This document shows positions 19,487 through 30,106 of a stretch of 64,000 nucleotides of DNA, piece by piece. This DNA comes from Acidobacteriota bacterium. GTDB lineage: Bacteria > Acidobacteriota > Vicinamibacteria > Marinacidobacterales > SMYC01. Where the stretch lies: NCBI GenBank assembly GCA_004356105.1, contig SMYC01000180.1, positions 1-64,000 of the forward strand, given 5' to 3'. The position numbers were made by a program, and so were the translations under genes. The first letter of the stretch is position 1, and the number at the start of each line of letters is the position of its first letter. The notes beneath the pieces were generated by a model. That model was not told the origin of the DNA. It searched no databases and saw only the letters and a program-made list of their open reading frames with translations.

Positions 19487-21391
19487 TCAACCCGTGATCA
19501 CCCGGATCGCTTGCCAGTCGATCTCGACGCTATATCTCGATTGCAATTTGGCGACGAACGCGCTCCATACCCGGGCCCGCAGCTCGCTCAAGATTTGCTC
19601 TTCGAAGCCGGCTTTCTGCTCCTCGAACTCGGCAGGCACGAAGCCTGATTTCTCGATGATGCGCATGATGACGTAACCGTTTTGAGCTTCGAGAGGCGCC
19701 GAGACCTCTCCCGGCGCAAGCTCGAAAGCTTGCCTCTGGGCGGCGACGGAGCGCCCTGCCCCGGGTAGCTCGGTGCCTCTAAAAAAGTTCTCGCTCGTTT
19801 GGAGCTCGACATCCGCCGTCGCCCCCGATAGCAGCGCTTCGCGTATCTCGTGGGCGCGCGCGATCGCGAGATCCATCGCGTGGCTGCTCCGCAGTTTCTC
19901 CGCCGCTTCGACGCGAACCTCGTCGAAATCAGCGGTGCCGGCCGCCCGCTCTTCGAGGATCTGCAAGAAAGCGTAGCCGCGGCTGAAACCCAGTGGGATG
20001 GCTGGTGTGATATCTCCAATTTCCGTCTCGAAAGCGAGGTTGGCCGCTGCCTGCGAAGCCGACAGCTGCGGGATTCTGTCGGCTCTGCCAAAAAACGCCG
20101 TGTCTTGCGGCACGAGGAGTTCGTACTCGGCTGTCAGGACGTCGATGGATCCGCTCGCTTGCAATTTCTCGGCGGCGCTCTCGACGGCATCGTCGACCCG
20201 GGCGGAAGCTTTCTCTTGCGTCAGCGTCCCGCGAATCTGCTCGCGCAACCCTTCGAGGGGCTGCGTCAAGGCCTCCTGCTTGTTCGTGACCTTGATGATG
20301 TGGAAGCCGTATTGTGTCTCGACGAGATCGCTGATCGCGCCAACTGGGAGCGTGAACGCAGCCTGGTCGAACTCCGGGACCATTTGTCCCCTGCCGAAAA
20401 AGCCGAGGTCGCCGCCGTTTGCCGAGGTTGTGTCCTCGGAGTGCTCGGTCGCGAGCTCTGCGAAATCGGCGCCGCCCTTGGCCTGCGCGAGCACGGATTC
20501 GGCTTTTGCGCGGATCTCGGCTTCGTCTACTTCCGGGCTTGTTTTGAACAGAATGTGGCTTGCTTGGACTTGTTCGGGGGACGAGAAACGTGTGAGGTTT
20601 TCGTTGTAGTAACGCGTGATCTCCCGGTCGGTCACCGTGACGGCACTCATGAAGAGCTGAGGGGTGAGGGCGATGAACCGGGCTTTGCGCTGTACCGGCC
20701 GACTGAACTCGTTCGGGCTTGCATCGTAAAAGGCGCGGACCTCGTCGTCGCGCGGCTCGTAATCCGCGCCGAAGTCGGACTTGCTCACGACCGTATATTC
20801 CATGTGAATCTTTTCGTTGCGCCGGCGATACTCTTCTTCGACGTCGGCATCGCTAACGACGACGCCGTCTTTGACGAGGTCCTCGAGCTTCGCTCGCAAC
20901 AGGCCCTCGCGAACTTGTTGCTCATAATCGGCCGGCGTCACACCTGCGCCGCTGAGCTCGTTCAGATAAGCGTCGCGCCCGATGAATTGACCGTTTTGCT
21001 GAAGGCTCGGATCGTTCTGAATGCTGTTGCTGACCTCGCCGTCGCTGACACTCATCCCCAGGCGCCTCGCCTCGAGAGTGAGAGCTTTTTCTTGCACCAA
21101 CTGCTGGACAATGTAATTGTCGAGACCGAGCTGTCGGAGCAAGTCCGGGTTGTACTGGGCGCCCATTTGCTGCCGGTATACCGATTCCTGCACGCGAAAG
21201 CCTTGGATGAACGCCTGGGACGAAATCGGGTCGCCATCCACCCACGCGACGTCGCCGGTCGTTCCCGCGGCGCTCGATGGTTGCATGAAATCCGGGATGT
21301 AGAGCGCGACGAAGGCGACGATCACCAGCATGAGGAGGAATGCTCCCATGAACCAGCCCACGCTTTTCCTGTTGCGAAAGTACTTCAGCAT
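19487..21391 (-). CDS. SurA/PpiD-like peptidylprolyl isomerase
   Basis: N-terminal TM, parvulin ASHILFKTSPEVDEAEIRAKAESVLAQAKGGADFAELATEHSEDTTSANGGDLGFFGRGQMVPEF. Confidence 0.94.
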   Translation of the reverse strand: MLKYFRNRKSVGWFMGAFLLMLVIVAFVALYIPDFMQPSSAAGTTGDVAWVDGDPISSQAFIQGFRVQESVYRQQMGAQYNPDLLRQLGLDNYIVQQLVQEKALTLEARRLGMSVSDGEVSNSIQNDPSLQQNGQFIGRDAYLNELSGAGVTPADYEQQVREGLLRAKLEDLVKDGVVVSDADVEEEYRRRNEKIHMEYTVVSKSDFGADYEPRDDEVRAFYDASPNEFSRPVQRKARFIALTPQLFMSAVTVTDREITRYYNENLTRFSSPEQVQASHILFKTSPEVDEAEIRAKAESVLAQAKGGADFAELATEHSEDTTSANGGDLGFFGRGQMVPEFDQAAFTLPVGAISDLVETQYGFHIIKVTNKQEALTQPLEGLREQIRGTLTQEKASARVDDAVESAAEKLQASGSIDVLTAEYELLVPQDTAFFGRADRIPQLSASQAAANLAFETEIGDITPAIPLGFSRGYAFLQILEERAAGTADFDEVRVEAAEKLRSSHAMDLAIARAHEIREALLSGATADVELQTSENFFRGTELPGAGRSVAAQRQAFELAPGEVSAPLEAQNGYVIMRIIEKSGFVPAEFEEQKAGFEEQILSELRARVWSAFVAKLQSRYSVEIDWQAIRVITG

Positions 21392-21504
21392 TCGATGAAC
21401 CTCGATCGGATCATGCTATCGAAACCCTTTGGCGCAATCAAGCCGGCGCGTTGCATAAGGTGTGCCCGATGTGTTAAACTGCTTTAGAATCAGCGGTGTA
21501 GGCA

Positions 21505-22758
21505 ATGGCAAAGCACAACCCGTATCAAACGAACACGGGTATCCACATCGAGTGGTTTACCGTGAAGCGTAGCACGATCTACGCTTTGGCCTTTTCCGCT
21601 ATCGGCCTGTTCGGCGCCGGCATTTACGGTTATTTCGAAGTCTTTGGCGACCCCGAGCCCGATGTCGAACAAGTGAGTGAGACCGACCATACGGCGCGTT
21701 TCCTCGACCTCGACGGTACCGTGAAAGTGCGCCATTCGGGAACTTACGAGTGGGTCAATGCGACGTTGGCTATGGGCCTGAACCGCGAAGACACGATCCG
21801 TACGCTCGGAGGGTCGACAGCGCAGGTGCGCCTTTTTGACGGTACGGAATATCTGCTCAAACCGGATTCCATTCTCGTGATCGAAGAAGCCTACGAGGAT
21901 CCAGAAACGAAGGCCACCAACGTTGCCGTCAAGTTGGAATCTGGACAGATCAGCCTCAACACGCCGAGACGCAACGTCCCGGGCTCGCGCTCGGATGTGG
22001 TGACGCCGGGCGCGGAGGCAAGCTTCGACGAGAACACTACGGCGGATGTAAGCTTTGACACGTCGACCCGTATGACGGGGTTTACCATCTTACGCGGCGG
22101 TTCGGCCGTGCGCTCGGGGAACAATCAGGTGCGCCTCAGTGCGTCTCAAGCCGTGGAGGTCGACGCCAATAGCCGCTTTACGGATATCATCGAGCTTCCG
22201 GGCGTGCCTCTTCTGATACAACCCGCAAACCTCGAGATCCTTGCGGTGAGCAAGACGACGGAGTTCAAATGGAACCCGGTCGAGGGAGTCCGAAAGTACA
22301 ATGTCGTGCTCGGCCGTTCGCCAAATTTTCTCGATCCTATCCTCGAAAGCAACATCTCTGGCGAGTCCATATTCCATGCACGATTGGAGCCCGGGACTTA
22401 TTTTTGGCAAGTTACGGCGATCGATGGCGACGGCCGCCGCGGCGCGCCGAGCTCGCTAGCCAAGTTCACGGTGCGCAAAGTTGTTAATCGCACCGCCTCG
22501 CTCGCCTTGACGGTGTTCAAGCCTTCGGTCTCGTTGGACGGTTTGGTCACGGTTCAAGGCCGTACCGACGTCAATTCTGTCGTGACCGTTGACTATGGTA
22601 TGGGCGACGACCGCGTACAAGTCAAGAGCGACGGGACTTTCATTTACCGATTCTTGGTGACGAGCGCTGGCAGGCACCGCGTGGTCGTCAAAGCGCGCGC
22701 CCGAGACGGAGGGGGCGTTGCCGAAAAGACCGTCTACGCGGACACAGGAACCGATTAA
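21505..22758 (+). CDS. FecR domain-containing protein
   Basis: GSTAQVRLFDGTEYLLKPDSILVIEEAYED, LESGQISLNTP; C-terminal FN3/Ig-like segments. Confidence 0.8.
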   Translation: MAKHNPYQTNTGIHIEWFTVKRSTIYALAFSAIGLFGAGIYGYFEVFGDPEPDVEQVSETDHTARFLDLDGTVKVRHSGTYEWVNATLAMGLNREDTIRTLGGSTAQVRLFDGTEYLLKPDSILVIEEAYEDPETKATNVAVKLESGQISLNTPRRNVPGSRSDVVTPGAEASFDENTTADVSFDTSTRMTGFTILRGGSAVRSGNNQVRLSASQAVEVDANSRFTDIIELPGVPLLIQPANLEILAVSKTTEFKWNPVEGVRKYNVVLGRSPNFLDPILESNISGESIFHARLEPGTYFWQVTAIDGDGRRGAPSSLAKFTVRKVVNRTASLALTVFKPSVSLDGLVTVQGRTDVNSVVTVDYGMGDDRVQVKSDGTFIYRFLVTSAGRHRVVVKARARDGGGVAEKTVYADTGTD

Positions 22759-22806
22759 CGGTGAGGATGTCTTGCCGGCTGGGCCGGCTGGGCTCGGACT
22801 GAAATC

Positions 22807-24333
22807 GTGGTGAGACGCGACACACCGAGCCGCTCCAAAAGTAGCCCCGTCAAGACCGTATCTCACCCGTCGCAAGGCAACGTGCCACCAGCCACTCGCA
22901 AGAAAACGACGAAGCGGCGCACGAAGAGCACTCGTGCCACGAAGACGCCACCTCTTCGATTGGCTCTATTCAGCCACTCGCCCAAGCTTCAGCGCGCGCT
23001 TTCGTCGATCGTTCGTGCCGGGCTCACGCAATTCGACCCGACGCGCTTTAGGAAAGAGGACTGGGTCGCGGCGCCTTATGACGCGATCATCGTCGAGCAG
23101 GGAAAAGCCGCCGAGAATGGCCTCGTTCGATGGCTTCGAAAGCAAAACCCCGGCATTCCGCTCATCGCTTATGGGGCTAACGCGGTGCCCGCTGCGCGAT
23201 CGATCTACGCGCTGCATCTGAACTGCGTGCCGCAACGTGCTGTGTTGAGCTCCATCATCCGCGACGCGCAGCGCCATCACGAGGCCGGCCGTAAAGCGAC
23301 GGAGCTCTCGCGGAGGCTGCACGAGACGTCGCGCAAGCTCCAAGTGCTCGGTGACATTGTGTCGACCGCCAACTCCGTGCTCGAGCCGCGCCACGTGCTG
23401 AACGCCATCATGTCGCAAATTCAGGAGCTCATCCCCTCGGAGGCCTGGTCGATCCTGCTCGTCGACGAGGAAACGGGCGATCTCACGTTCGAGATGGCGC
23501 TTGGAGAAAAAGGCCCGGACCTGACGACGACCCGCATCAAGATGGGAGAAGGTGTTGCGGGTTGGGTTGCTCAAACAGGCGAGCCGACCATCGTGAACGA
23601 CGTTCGACGGGACCGTCGGTTCCAGCATCGCTTCGATGAGCTCACCAGCTTTCAAACGCGGGCGATTCTCTGCGCGCCGCTGACGTCACGTGGACGGACG
23701 ATTGGGGTTGTCGAGATCATAAACCGCGCTCAGGGAGGGCGGTTCACTCGCAAGGATATGACCTTGCTTCTCACGATGGTCGGGCCGGCCGCGATCGCGC
23801 TCGAGAACGCCATCTTGTTCCAAAAGACGCAGCGTTTGGCGGTGACCGATGACCTCACGAAGCTGTACAATTCCCGCTATCTGAACAGTTTTCTCGAGGA
23901 GTCCATCGCGCGGGCCGAGAAGGAGAATGGGCGTCTAGCGGTCGTGTTTCTCGATTTGGATGGGTTCAAATCGATCAACGATCAACATGGTCATCTCTGC
24001 GGCAGTCGTAGCTTGTTCGAGGTCGGGACGCTCATCCGGCGGGCCGTGCGCGAGGAGGACGTTGTCAGCCGATACGGCGGGGATGAGTTCGTGGTGGTAC
24101 TGCCCGAGACCGATGGTGACGGAGCTCTAGCGGTGGCGGAGCGCATTCGCGAGTCCCTGAACGCCCACCTGTTTCTCGAGGATTTCGGGCTCGAGGAGCG
24201 GCTTTCCGCGAGCTTCGGCGTAAGTCTCTACCCGGAACATGGGCGTAGCCCTCAATATCTTATGCAAAAGGCGGACCAAGCAATGTATAGTGTTAAGGAA
24301 CAAGGCAAAGATGCAGTTTGTCTCGCCAGTTGA
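22807..24333 (+). CDS. GAF domain diguanylate cyclase (GGDEF), GTG start
   Basis: GAF region MGEGVAGWVAQTGEPTIVNDVRRDRRF; RYGGDEF active site and RxxD inhibitory site (REED) five residues upstream. Confidence 0.92.
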   Translation: MVRRDTPSRSKSSPVKTVSHPSQGNVPPATRKKTTKRRTKSTRATKTPPLRLALFSHSPKLQRALSSIVRAGLTQFDPTRFRKEDWVAAPYDAIIVEQGKAAENGLVRWLRKQNPGIPLIAYGANAVPAARSIYALHLNCVPQRAVLSSIIRDAQRHHEAGRKATELSRRLHETSRKLQVLGDIVSTANSVLEPRHVLNAIMSQIQELIPSEAWSILLVDEETGDLTFEMALGEKGPDLTTTRIKMGEGVAGWVAQTGEPTIVNDVRRDRRFQHRFDELTSFQTRAILCAPLTSRGRTIGVVEIINRAQGGRFTRKDMTLLLTMVGPAAIALENAILFQKTQRLAVTDDLTKLYNSRYLNSFLEESIARAEKENGRLAVVFLDLDGFKSINDQHGHLCGSRSLFEVGTLIRRAVREEDVVSRYGGDEFVVVLPETDGDGALAVAERIRESLNAHLFLEDFGLEERLSASFGVSLYPEHGRSPQYLMQKADQAMYSVKEQGKDAVCLAS

Positions 24334-24393
24334 ATTCCCTCTAGACAGTCAGAAATTTTGATTTTCAGCGGTACAGATTCGAGTGGGAGTCGG

Positions 24394-25419
24394 ATGAATA
24401 TTCGCTCTATTTTTGGTTTCATGTCCAATGAGCTCGCCATCGATCTAGGGACCGCGAACACGCTGGTCTACGCGAAAAATAGAGGTATCGTTGTTTCCGA
24501 GCCTTCCATCGTTGCCATCAATGACGTGACGACGAAAGTCGAGGCGGTCGGCAAAGAGGCCAAGGAGATGTTGGGGCGCACGCCCGGCCACATCACCGCC
24601 ATCCGGCCCATGAAGGACGGGGTCATCGCGGATTTCGAGATAACCGAGAAAATGCTCGCTTATTTCATCCAGAAAGCTAATAACCGCAGGGTATGGATCG
24701 CGCCCCGTATCATCATCGGCATCCCGTCCGAGATCACGCAAGTCGAAAAGCGGGCCGTCAGGGACAGCGCGCTTCGTGCCAAAGCGAGCGAGGTCTTTCT
24801 CGTGGATCAAGCGATGGCGGCTGCCATCGGCGCCGGTCTTCCCATCACGGAGCCCTCGGGGAATATGGTCGTCGATATCGGCGGCGGCACGACGGACGTC
24901 GCGGTCATCTCTATGGCGGGAATCGTCTATTCGAGCTCTGTCCGCGTCGCGGGCAACGAGATGGACGAGGCCATCATCAAGTACCTCCGCAAGAAATATA
25001 ACCTGCTCATTGGAGAGCGCACCGCGGAACAAGTCAAGATGGAGATCGGCTCCGCTTACCCGCTCGACAAACCCGTGACCATGGAAATCAAGGGGCGCAA
25101 CCTGATCGAGGGCATTCCCAAGACGCTGGTCGTCTCCGACGAGGAGATCCGCGAGGCGCTCGAAGAGACCGTGAGTATCCTCATCAGTGCCGTGCGTGTC
25201 GCGCTGGAGCGGACCCCGCCCGAGCTCTCGGCGGACATCGTGGATCGCGGCATCGTCCTAACGGGCGGTGGCGCTCTTCTCAAGAACCTGGATAAACGTC
25301 TTCGCGAAGAGACGGGCCTTCCTGTCTCGATGGGAGAGGACCCTCTTTCCTCGGTAGTCCTGGGCACGGGCCGTATGCTCGAAGACGTCGACCTACTCAG
25401 GAAAGTCTGTCTCGACTAA
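24394..25419 (+). CDS. mreB: Rod shape-determining protein MreB
   Basis: ELAIDLGTANTLVYAKNRGIVVSEPSIVAI, NMVVDIGGGTTDVAVISMAGIVYSSSVRVAGNEMDEAI. Confidence 0.97.
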   Translation: MNIRSIFGFMSNELAIDLGTANTLVYAKNRGIVVSEPSIVAINDVTTKVEAVGKEAKEMLGRTPGHITAIRPMKDGVIADFEITEKMLAYFIQKANNRRVWIAPRIIIGIPSEITQVEKRAVRDSALRAKASEVFLVDQAMAAAIGAGLPITEPSGNMVVDIGGGTTDVAVISMAGIVYSSSVRVAGNEMDEAIIKYLRKKYNLLIGERTAEQVKMEIGSAYPLDKPVTMEIKGRNLIEGIPKTLVVSDEEIREALEETVSILISAVRVALERTPPELSADIVDRGIVLTGGGALLKNLDKRLREETGLPVSMGEDPLSSVVLGTGRMLEDVDLLRKVCLD

Positions 25420-25436
25420 CACTCCCGCGCATTAAG

Positions 25437-25830
25437 AATGGACACAGAGACACAGAGACACAGCGCGGCGGAACCGCAACCAAATCTCCGCCGCGAGCGG
25501 TCAGCATTCAGCATTCAGCGGTCAGCTCGTGGCGCTCGGCGCTTCGCGCCTCGGTCCCATTCTCAGTGTGGATCCGGCGCAGCTGGTCAAATTCTTGCAG
25601 GAAATAGAAGCTTTTTCGGATTAGTAGTACAGCGACACAGAGTTTCGAAAACACTTACCGTTTCCGCTGGGCGCAACGAGATGTTCCAGATAGCTCATGA
25701 CGTCATCGTCCGCCGGGATGACGCTGCTAGCAGCGTCGAACACAGAGGCAACCATAGAACCCGCCGAGTGCTCTTCGCTCGCTCTTGCTTTCTCTGTGTC
25801 TCTGTGCCCCTGTGGCCATCCCCTTTGGCT
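25437..25830. repeat. Cluster of interspersed short repeats between mreB and mreC
   Basis: gacacagagacacagagacacag; ggaaccgcaaccaaatctccgccgcg (also at 41979-42035); cagcattcagcattcagcgg; ctctgtgtctctgtgcccctgtggcc. Confidence 0.75.
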
Positions 25831-25844
25831 GTGGCTAATCGTTC

Positions 25845-26711
25845 ATGGCTAGCACACTAAACGCCCCGCTGGGCTCCCGCGGAGGACATTTTTTCTTTCT
25901 GTTCGTTCTCGTTGTGCAGGCGCTTCTACTGTCGTCGCAAGTGACGACGGAGCGGGGAGACGCGGTGTTGCGCGGCTTGATCGTCGCACTCCTGTCACCG
26001 TTTCAACGCGGGGCCGAAGCTGTGGTCGGCGGCGCTCGCTCGACGTGGAACGGCTATGTCGATCTGCGCGGCGTTCGGGAAGACAATCAGCGCCTTCGCG
26101 AAGAGGTCGCGAGGCTCGAACAAGTGGTATGGCTCGAGCGCGATCTCGTCGCGAGCTACCGCCGGCTCTCCGGAGTGCTCGAGCTCGCTGAGCGCCTTCC
26201 CTATGAGCCGATCGTTGCCGAGGTGATAGGCCTCGACGCGAGCGCCTGGTTTCGCACGATCACGGTCAATCAAGGCAAGAATCGCGGCGTGGTGCTGAAC
26301 GCGCCCGTCGTCGCCGCCGGAGGCTTGGTCGGCCGCGTCATCTCCTTGGGTCCGGATGTCGCTCAAATTCAGCTCTTGACCGATCGGGATTGCGCCGTCG
26401 GCGCGCTTCTCACCCGCACGCGCAACCGTGGCATCGTGGCGGGAAGCGGGGAGCAGTCCAGCCCGTCCGGCCTCCTGTTGAACTATGTCAGCAATCTCCA
26501 GGACGTGGTCGAAGGGGATCCCATCGTGACCTCGGGAATCGACGGGATCTATCACAAAGGCATCGCCATCGGGCGCGTCGCCTCCGTGCGCAACGGGCCG
26601 CGTCTGTTCAAAACCATCACCGTCGAACCCGCCGCTAAACTCGCGCGCCTCGAGGAAGTTTTCATCCTTCCTGTTGTCGGCGACATCGAGATCACCGAAC
26701 AGGTCGAGTGA
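25845..26711 (+). CDS. mreC: Rod shape-determining protein MreC
   Basis: VVAAGGLVGRVISLGPDVAQIQLLTDRDCAVGALLTRTRNRGIVAG; N-terminal TM and coiled coil. Confidence 0.95.
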   Translation: MASTLNAPLGSRGGHFFFLFVLVVQALLLSSQVTTERGDAVLRGLIVALLSPFQRGAEAVVGGARSTWNGYVDLRGVREDNQRLREEVARLEQVVWLERDLVASYRRLSGVLELAERLPYEPIVAEVIGLDASAWFRTITVNQGKNRGVVLNAPVVAAGGLVGRVISLGPDVAQIQLLTDRDCAVGALLTRTRNRGIVAGSGEQSSPSGLLLNYVSNLQDVVEGDPIVTSGIDGIYHKGIAIGRVASVRNGPRLFKTITVEPAAKLARLEEVFILPVVGDIEITEQVE

Positions 26712-27187
26712 AGTTTCTGGAAATCGCCCTCGCGATTCTGGTCGCGTTCCTCGTCCAGACTGTGCTCGGGCGCTACTTTGCCTTCCTGAACGTCTACCTC
26801 GACCTATTCACGGTGGTTGCGGCGACTTTCGGCCTTCTCCGGGGACGGATGGTGGGGCTTTGTACCGGCACCGCGGCTGGACTGTTGCAGGACGCGTTCT
26901 CTGGAGGTTTGCTCGGGTTCAACGGGATGTCGAAGACGACCGTGGGTTATCTTGCGGGTATCGTGGGACACCACTTGATCATCCGGGGATGGTCCACACG
27001 CCTTCTCTTTTTCGTCGGGGCGACACTGCTCGACATGGCGATCCTTGCGGGTGTCGGCCGTCTCGCCGAACAACCTCGGGTTCTCGGTGAGGGCTTGACC
27101 CCTCTTTATTTGTGTGTCGGCAACGCGATCGCTGGTATCCTCTTGTTAGGTCGAGTGGATCGGAATCGATCCTCGGAGATACTGTAA
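26708..27187 (+). CDS. mreD: Rod shape-determining protein MreD
   Basis: Position in the mre cluster, multi-TM, GLLQDAFSGGLLGFNGMSKTTVGYLAG. Confidence 0.9.
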   Translation: MKFLEIALAILVAFLVQTVLGRYFAFLNVYLDLFTVVAATFGLLRGRMVGLCTGTAAGLLQDAFSGGLLGFNGMSKTTVGYLAGIVGHHLIIRGWSTRLLFFVGATLLDMAILAGVGRLAEQPRVLGEGLTPLYLCVGNAIAGILLLGRVDRNRSSEIL

Positions 27188-27201
27188 CCCCTCTCTGCGC
27201 G

Positions 27202-29046
27202 ATGAACATTTATGAAGATTTGAGACCGCTTCAAAATCGCCTCGTTTGGTGGCGCGCGCTCTTCATCCTTCTGTTTGCCGGGCTCGTGCTGCGCTATTGG
27301 CAGCTGCAAGTCGTGCGGTCGGCCGCCTACGCGCGCCAGGCCCAGGCCAATCACGTGCGGCCTGTTTCTGAGGCCGCACCGCGAGGGCTGATTCTCGACC
27401 GTCATGGCCGCATCATCGCGGAGAATCGTCCTTCCTTCAATTTGACGCTCGAAGAAGACCGACCGGAGACCCTCGCAGCACTCGACAGGCTCGTGGCGCT
27501 CCCCGTGGACGGGGATTTCGAGGCGCATCTGCGGCGAGCGCGCTTGGGACCGGCGCTCATCAAAGAGGATCTTCCGATTGAAGAAGTGGCGAAGGTCGAG
27601 GCGCGCCAACTCGAGCTTCCGGGGGCGCGGATACAGTTCGTCCCGCGCCGTTACTATCCTGCTGGGAGCCTGTCGGCCCACATCGTCGGCCATGTCGGAC
27701 GACTGAGCGAAGACCAGCTCGGCTCGGACGAGTTTGCGGGTGCTGCGCGCAACGACTACGTGGGGCAGACAGGTGTCGAGCGGATCTATAACCGATCTTT
27801 GATGGGCAAGAACGGTGTGCAGCGTTTCGTCGTGAACAGCCGCGGGAGACGTGAGCGTGTGCTCGAGCAAGTCCCGCCTATTTGGGGGGAGTCGGTTCAG
27901 CTCTCGATCGACCTCGATCTCCAGCGAGCCGCGGAAGACGCGTTCGCCGACAAAGCGGGTGCCGTGGTCGCCCTCGACCCGCGAAACGGCCAAGTACTCG
28001 CTCTCAGCAGCTTTCCCGCCTACGATCCGAACAGGTTTTCCGGGGCGATCGACGATGAGGCGTGGCGCGCTCTGACGAACGACCCGAAGTTCCCGCTTAC
28101 GAATCGCGCTACCCAGGGCCGCTATGCTCCCGGTTCGACATTCAAGATTGTGGTGGCCGCCGCGGCACTCGAGGAGGGGCTCGTGACCCCGGAAACGGAA
28201 AAGAGCTGCAAAGGCTGGGTGCGGCTCTACGGCAATGTGTTTCACTGCAATCGTGCCGGAGGGCACGGGAGCTTGAGTTTGATCGAGGCTTTGGCGCAGT
28301 CGTGCAATAGCTATTTCTATCGGCTTGCTACCGAGCTGCAGATCGAGACCATCGCTCATTACGCGCGGCTGTTTGGTCTAGGCACCCCAACAGGCATCGA
28401 TTTGCCCCATGAAGTATCCGGACTAGTGCCTGACCCGGAGTGGAAGAAGAGGGCGCGCAACGAGCCGTGGTATGCGGGGGAGACCGTCTCCGTGGGCGTC
28501 GGACAGGGTGCGGTGCTCGTGACGGCGCTCCAGATGGCGCAGCTCGTGGCCACGGTAGGAAGCTCCGGCGATGTGCACCGTCCCAAGCTGTTCTTGCGGC
28601 GACTACCCGCCGGGGCTGCTCCCGAGCCGTACTTGGACATGGTGCTCGAGCCCGCCACCCGACATGTCGGCTTGCGTGCCGAACATTGGCGCGCATTGCA
28701 AGAAGGGATGTTCCAGGCGGTGAACGGCGTTGGGACGGCGCGCCGCGCCCGGATTCGCGGCATCGATGTGAGCGGAAAGACGGGGACGTCGCAAGTCGCC
28801 TCACGCGCCCGATTGGCTGCGTCCAAGGACGCGGACCGGCCGGAGCACTTGCGCAACCACGCCTGGTTCATCGGCTATGCGCCCAGGGTGAATCCGGAGA
28901 TTGCGATTGCCGTGATCGTGGAACATGGCGGGGGTGGTGGTCGTGTGGCGGCTCCGATCGCGCAACAGATTATGAAGGCCTATTTCGACGGAAAGCTGGA
29001 ACGGAGAGACCAGCGTGCTCGACAGACAACTATGGCGCTTCATTGA
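27202..29046 (+). CDS. mrdA: Penicillin-binding protein 2
   Basis: APGSTFKIVVAAAALEEG (SxxK), SCNSYFYRLA (SxN), SGKTGTSQV (KTG). Start trimmed to MNIYEDLRPLQNR. Confidence 0.95.
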   Translation: MNIYEDLRPLQNRLVWWRALFILLFAGLVLRYWQLQVVRSAAYARQAQANHVRPVSEAAPRGLILDRHGRIIAENRPSFNLTLEEDRPETLAALDRLVALPVDGDFEAHLRRARLGPALIKEDLPIEEVAKVEARQLELPGARIQFVPRRYYPAGSLSAHIVGHVGRLSEDQLGSDEFAGAARNDYVGQTGVERIYNRSLMGKNGVQRFVVNSRGRRERVLEQVPPIWGESVQLSIDLDLQRAAEDAFADKAGAVVALDPRNGQVLALSSFPAYDPNRFSGAIDDEAWRALTNDPKFPLTNRATQGRYAPGSTFKIVVAAAALEEGLVTPETEKSCKGWVRLYGNVFHCNRAGGHGSLSLIEALAQSCNSYFYRLATELQIETIAHYARLFGLGTPTGIDLPHEVSGLVPDPEWKKRARNEPWYAGETVSVGVGQGAVLVTALQMAQLVATVGSSGDVHRPKLFLRRLPAGAAPEPYLDMVLEPATRHVGLRAEHWRALQEGMFQAVNGVGTARRARIRGIDVSGKTGTSQVASRARLAASKDADRPEHLRNHAWFIGYAPRVNPEIAIAVIVEHGGGGGRVAAPIAQQIMKAYFDGKLERRDQRARQTTMALH

Positions 29047-30106
29047 TTGGCTGATGATCCTGGGGCTGTTCGTGGCCGCGGGGTTCGGACTGCTCGTCAT
29101 CTACAGCGCAAGCCAGGCCGGGCCGACGCCGGAGCTCTATAAAGCCCAGATCGCCCGACTTCTCATCGGGTTGAGCCTGATGTTCGTGGTCATGCTCTTC
29201 GACTATCACACGATCGTCGACCGGGCAGAGCTCCTCTATGTCGTGATCGTGGGCTTGTTGATTTACCTCGTGCTCTTCGGCGGATTGCGCGCGGGCACGA
29301 ATCGTTGGCTCGAGTTCGGCTTTGGAACGTTTCAACCTGGCGAGCTCGCAAAGATTGCCGTGGTGGTGTTCCTCGCGAAGTATTTTTCCGGTGTGCGAAA
29401 GGACCAGCTCGGAACCTCCGAGGTCGTCATTGCCGGGCTCTTCGCCGGGGTCCCGTTGATTCTGATTGCGCTCCAGCCGGATCTCGGGACGGCGGCCACG
29501 ATAGGGGTCGTGTTTGCTGCGATGGCACTGCTCGCCGGGGTACGGACGAAACTCCTTCTATTTGGTGTCTTCGTCGTTTTACTGACCGTCCCGCTCGTGT
29601 GGAGTTTCGCGCTGAAAGACTATCAGAAGGAGCGGGTGTACTCGTTTCTCGATCCGGGGCGCGATCCACGGGGCGCAGGCTATCAGAGTATCCAGTCGAT
29701 GATTGCCGTTGGGGCCGGAGGCTTCATCGGCCAAGGATGGCTCGAGGGCACTCAGAGCCAGCTGCAGTTCCTCCCTACGCCACATACCGACTTCATTTTC
29801 GCGGTCGTGGGGGAGGAGTTCGGTTTCGTGGGGGTGGTGACGGTCATCATTCTTTACTTGGTGATTGTGCTCCGTTCCATCGAGACCGCCCGACGGGCGC
29901 GAGACCGGCTCGGAATCTATCTCGTCTTCGGGGTTTTGTCGATGTTCGTGTTTCAGACGCTTTATAACTTGTACATGGTGGCGGGGCTCGTTCCCATCAA
30001 GGGGTTTCCTTTACCATTGATGAGTTACGGAGGTTCGTCACTGCTAGCCACGCTGGTCGGTTTCGGCCTGATCTTGAACGTGAGGATGCGGCGTTTTGTT
30101 AATTGA
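29015..30106 (+). CDS. rodA: Rod shape-determining protein RodA (SEDS)
   Basis: LQPDLGTAATIGVVFAAMALLAG, PLPLMSYGGSSLLATLVGFGLILNV. Confidence 0.95.
   Translation: MLDRQLWRFIDWLMILGLFVAAGFGLLVIYSASQAGPTPELYKAQIARLLIGLSLMFVVMLFDYHTIVDRAELLYVVIVGLLIYLVLFGGLRAGTNRWLEFGFGTFQPGELAKIAVVVFLAKYFSGVRKDQLGTSEVVIAGLFAGVPLILIALQPDLGTAATIGVVFAAMALLAGVRTKLLLFGVFVVLLTVPLVWSFALKDYQKERVYSFLDPGRDPRGAGYQSIQSMIAVGAGGFIGQGWLEGTQSQLQFLPTPHTDFIFAVVGEEFGFVGVVTVIILYLVIVLRSIETARRARDRLGIYLVFGVLSMFVFQTLYNLYMVAGLVPIKGFPLPLMSYGGSSLLATLVGFGLILNVRMRRFVN

Noticed and set aside
19850-21487. 545-aa plus-strand ORF
   Set aside because: Antisense shadow of the SurA/PpiD gene, which has clear conserved motifs.
25437-25530. Short direct repeats (gacacagagacacagag, attcagcattcag) considered as a CRISPR array
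   Set aside because: No regular spacer structure, units are contiguous and short, and no cas genes are present.
27106-28359. 417-aa minus-strand ORF
   Set aside because: Antisense shadow of mreD/mrdA.
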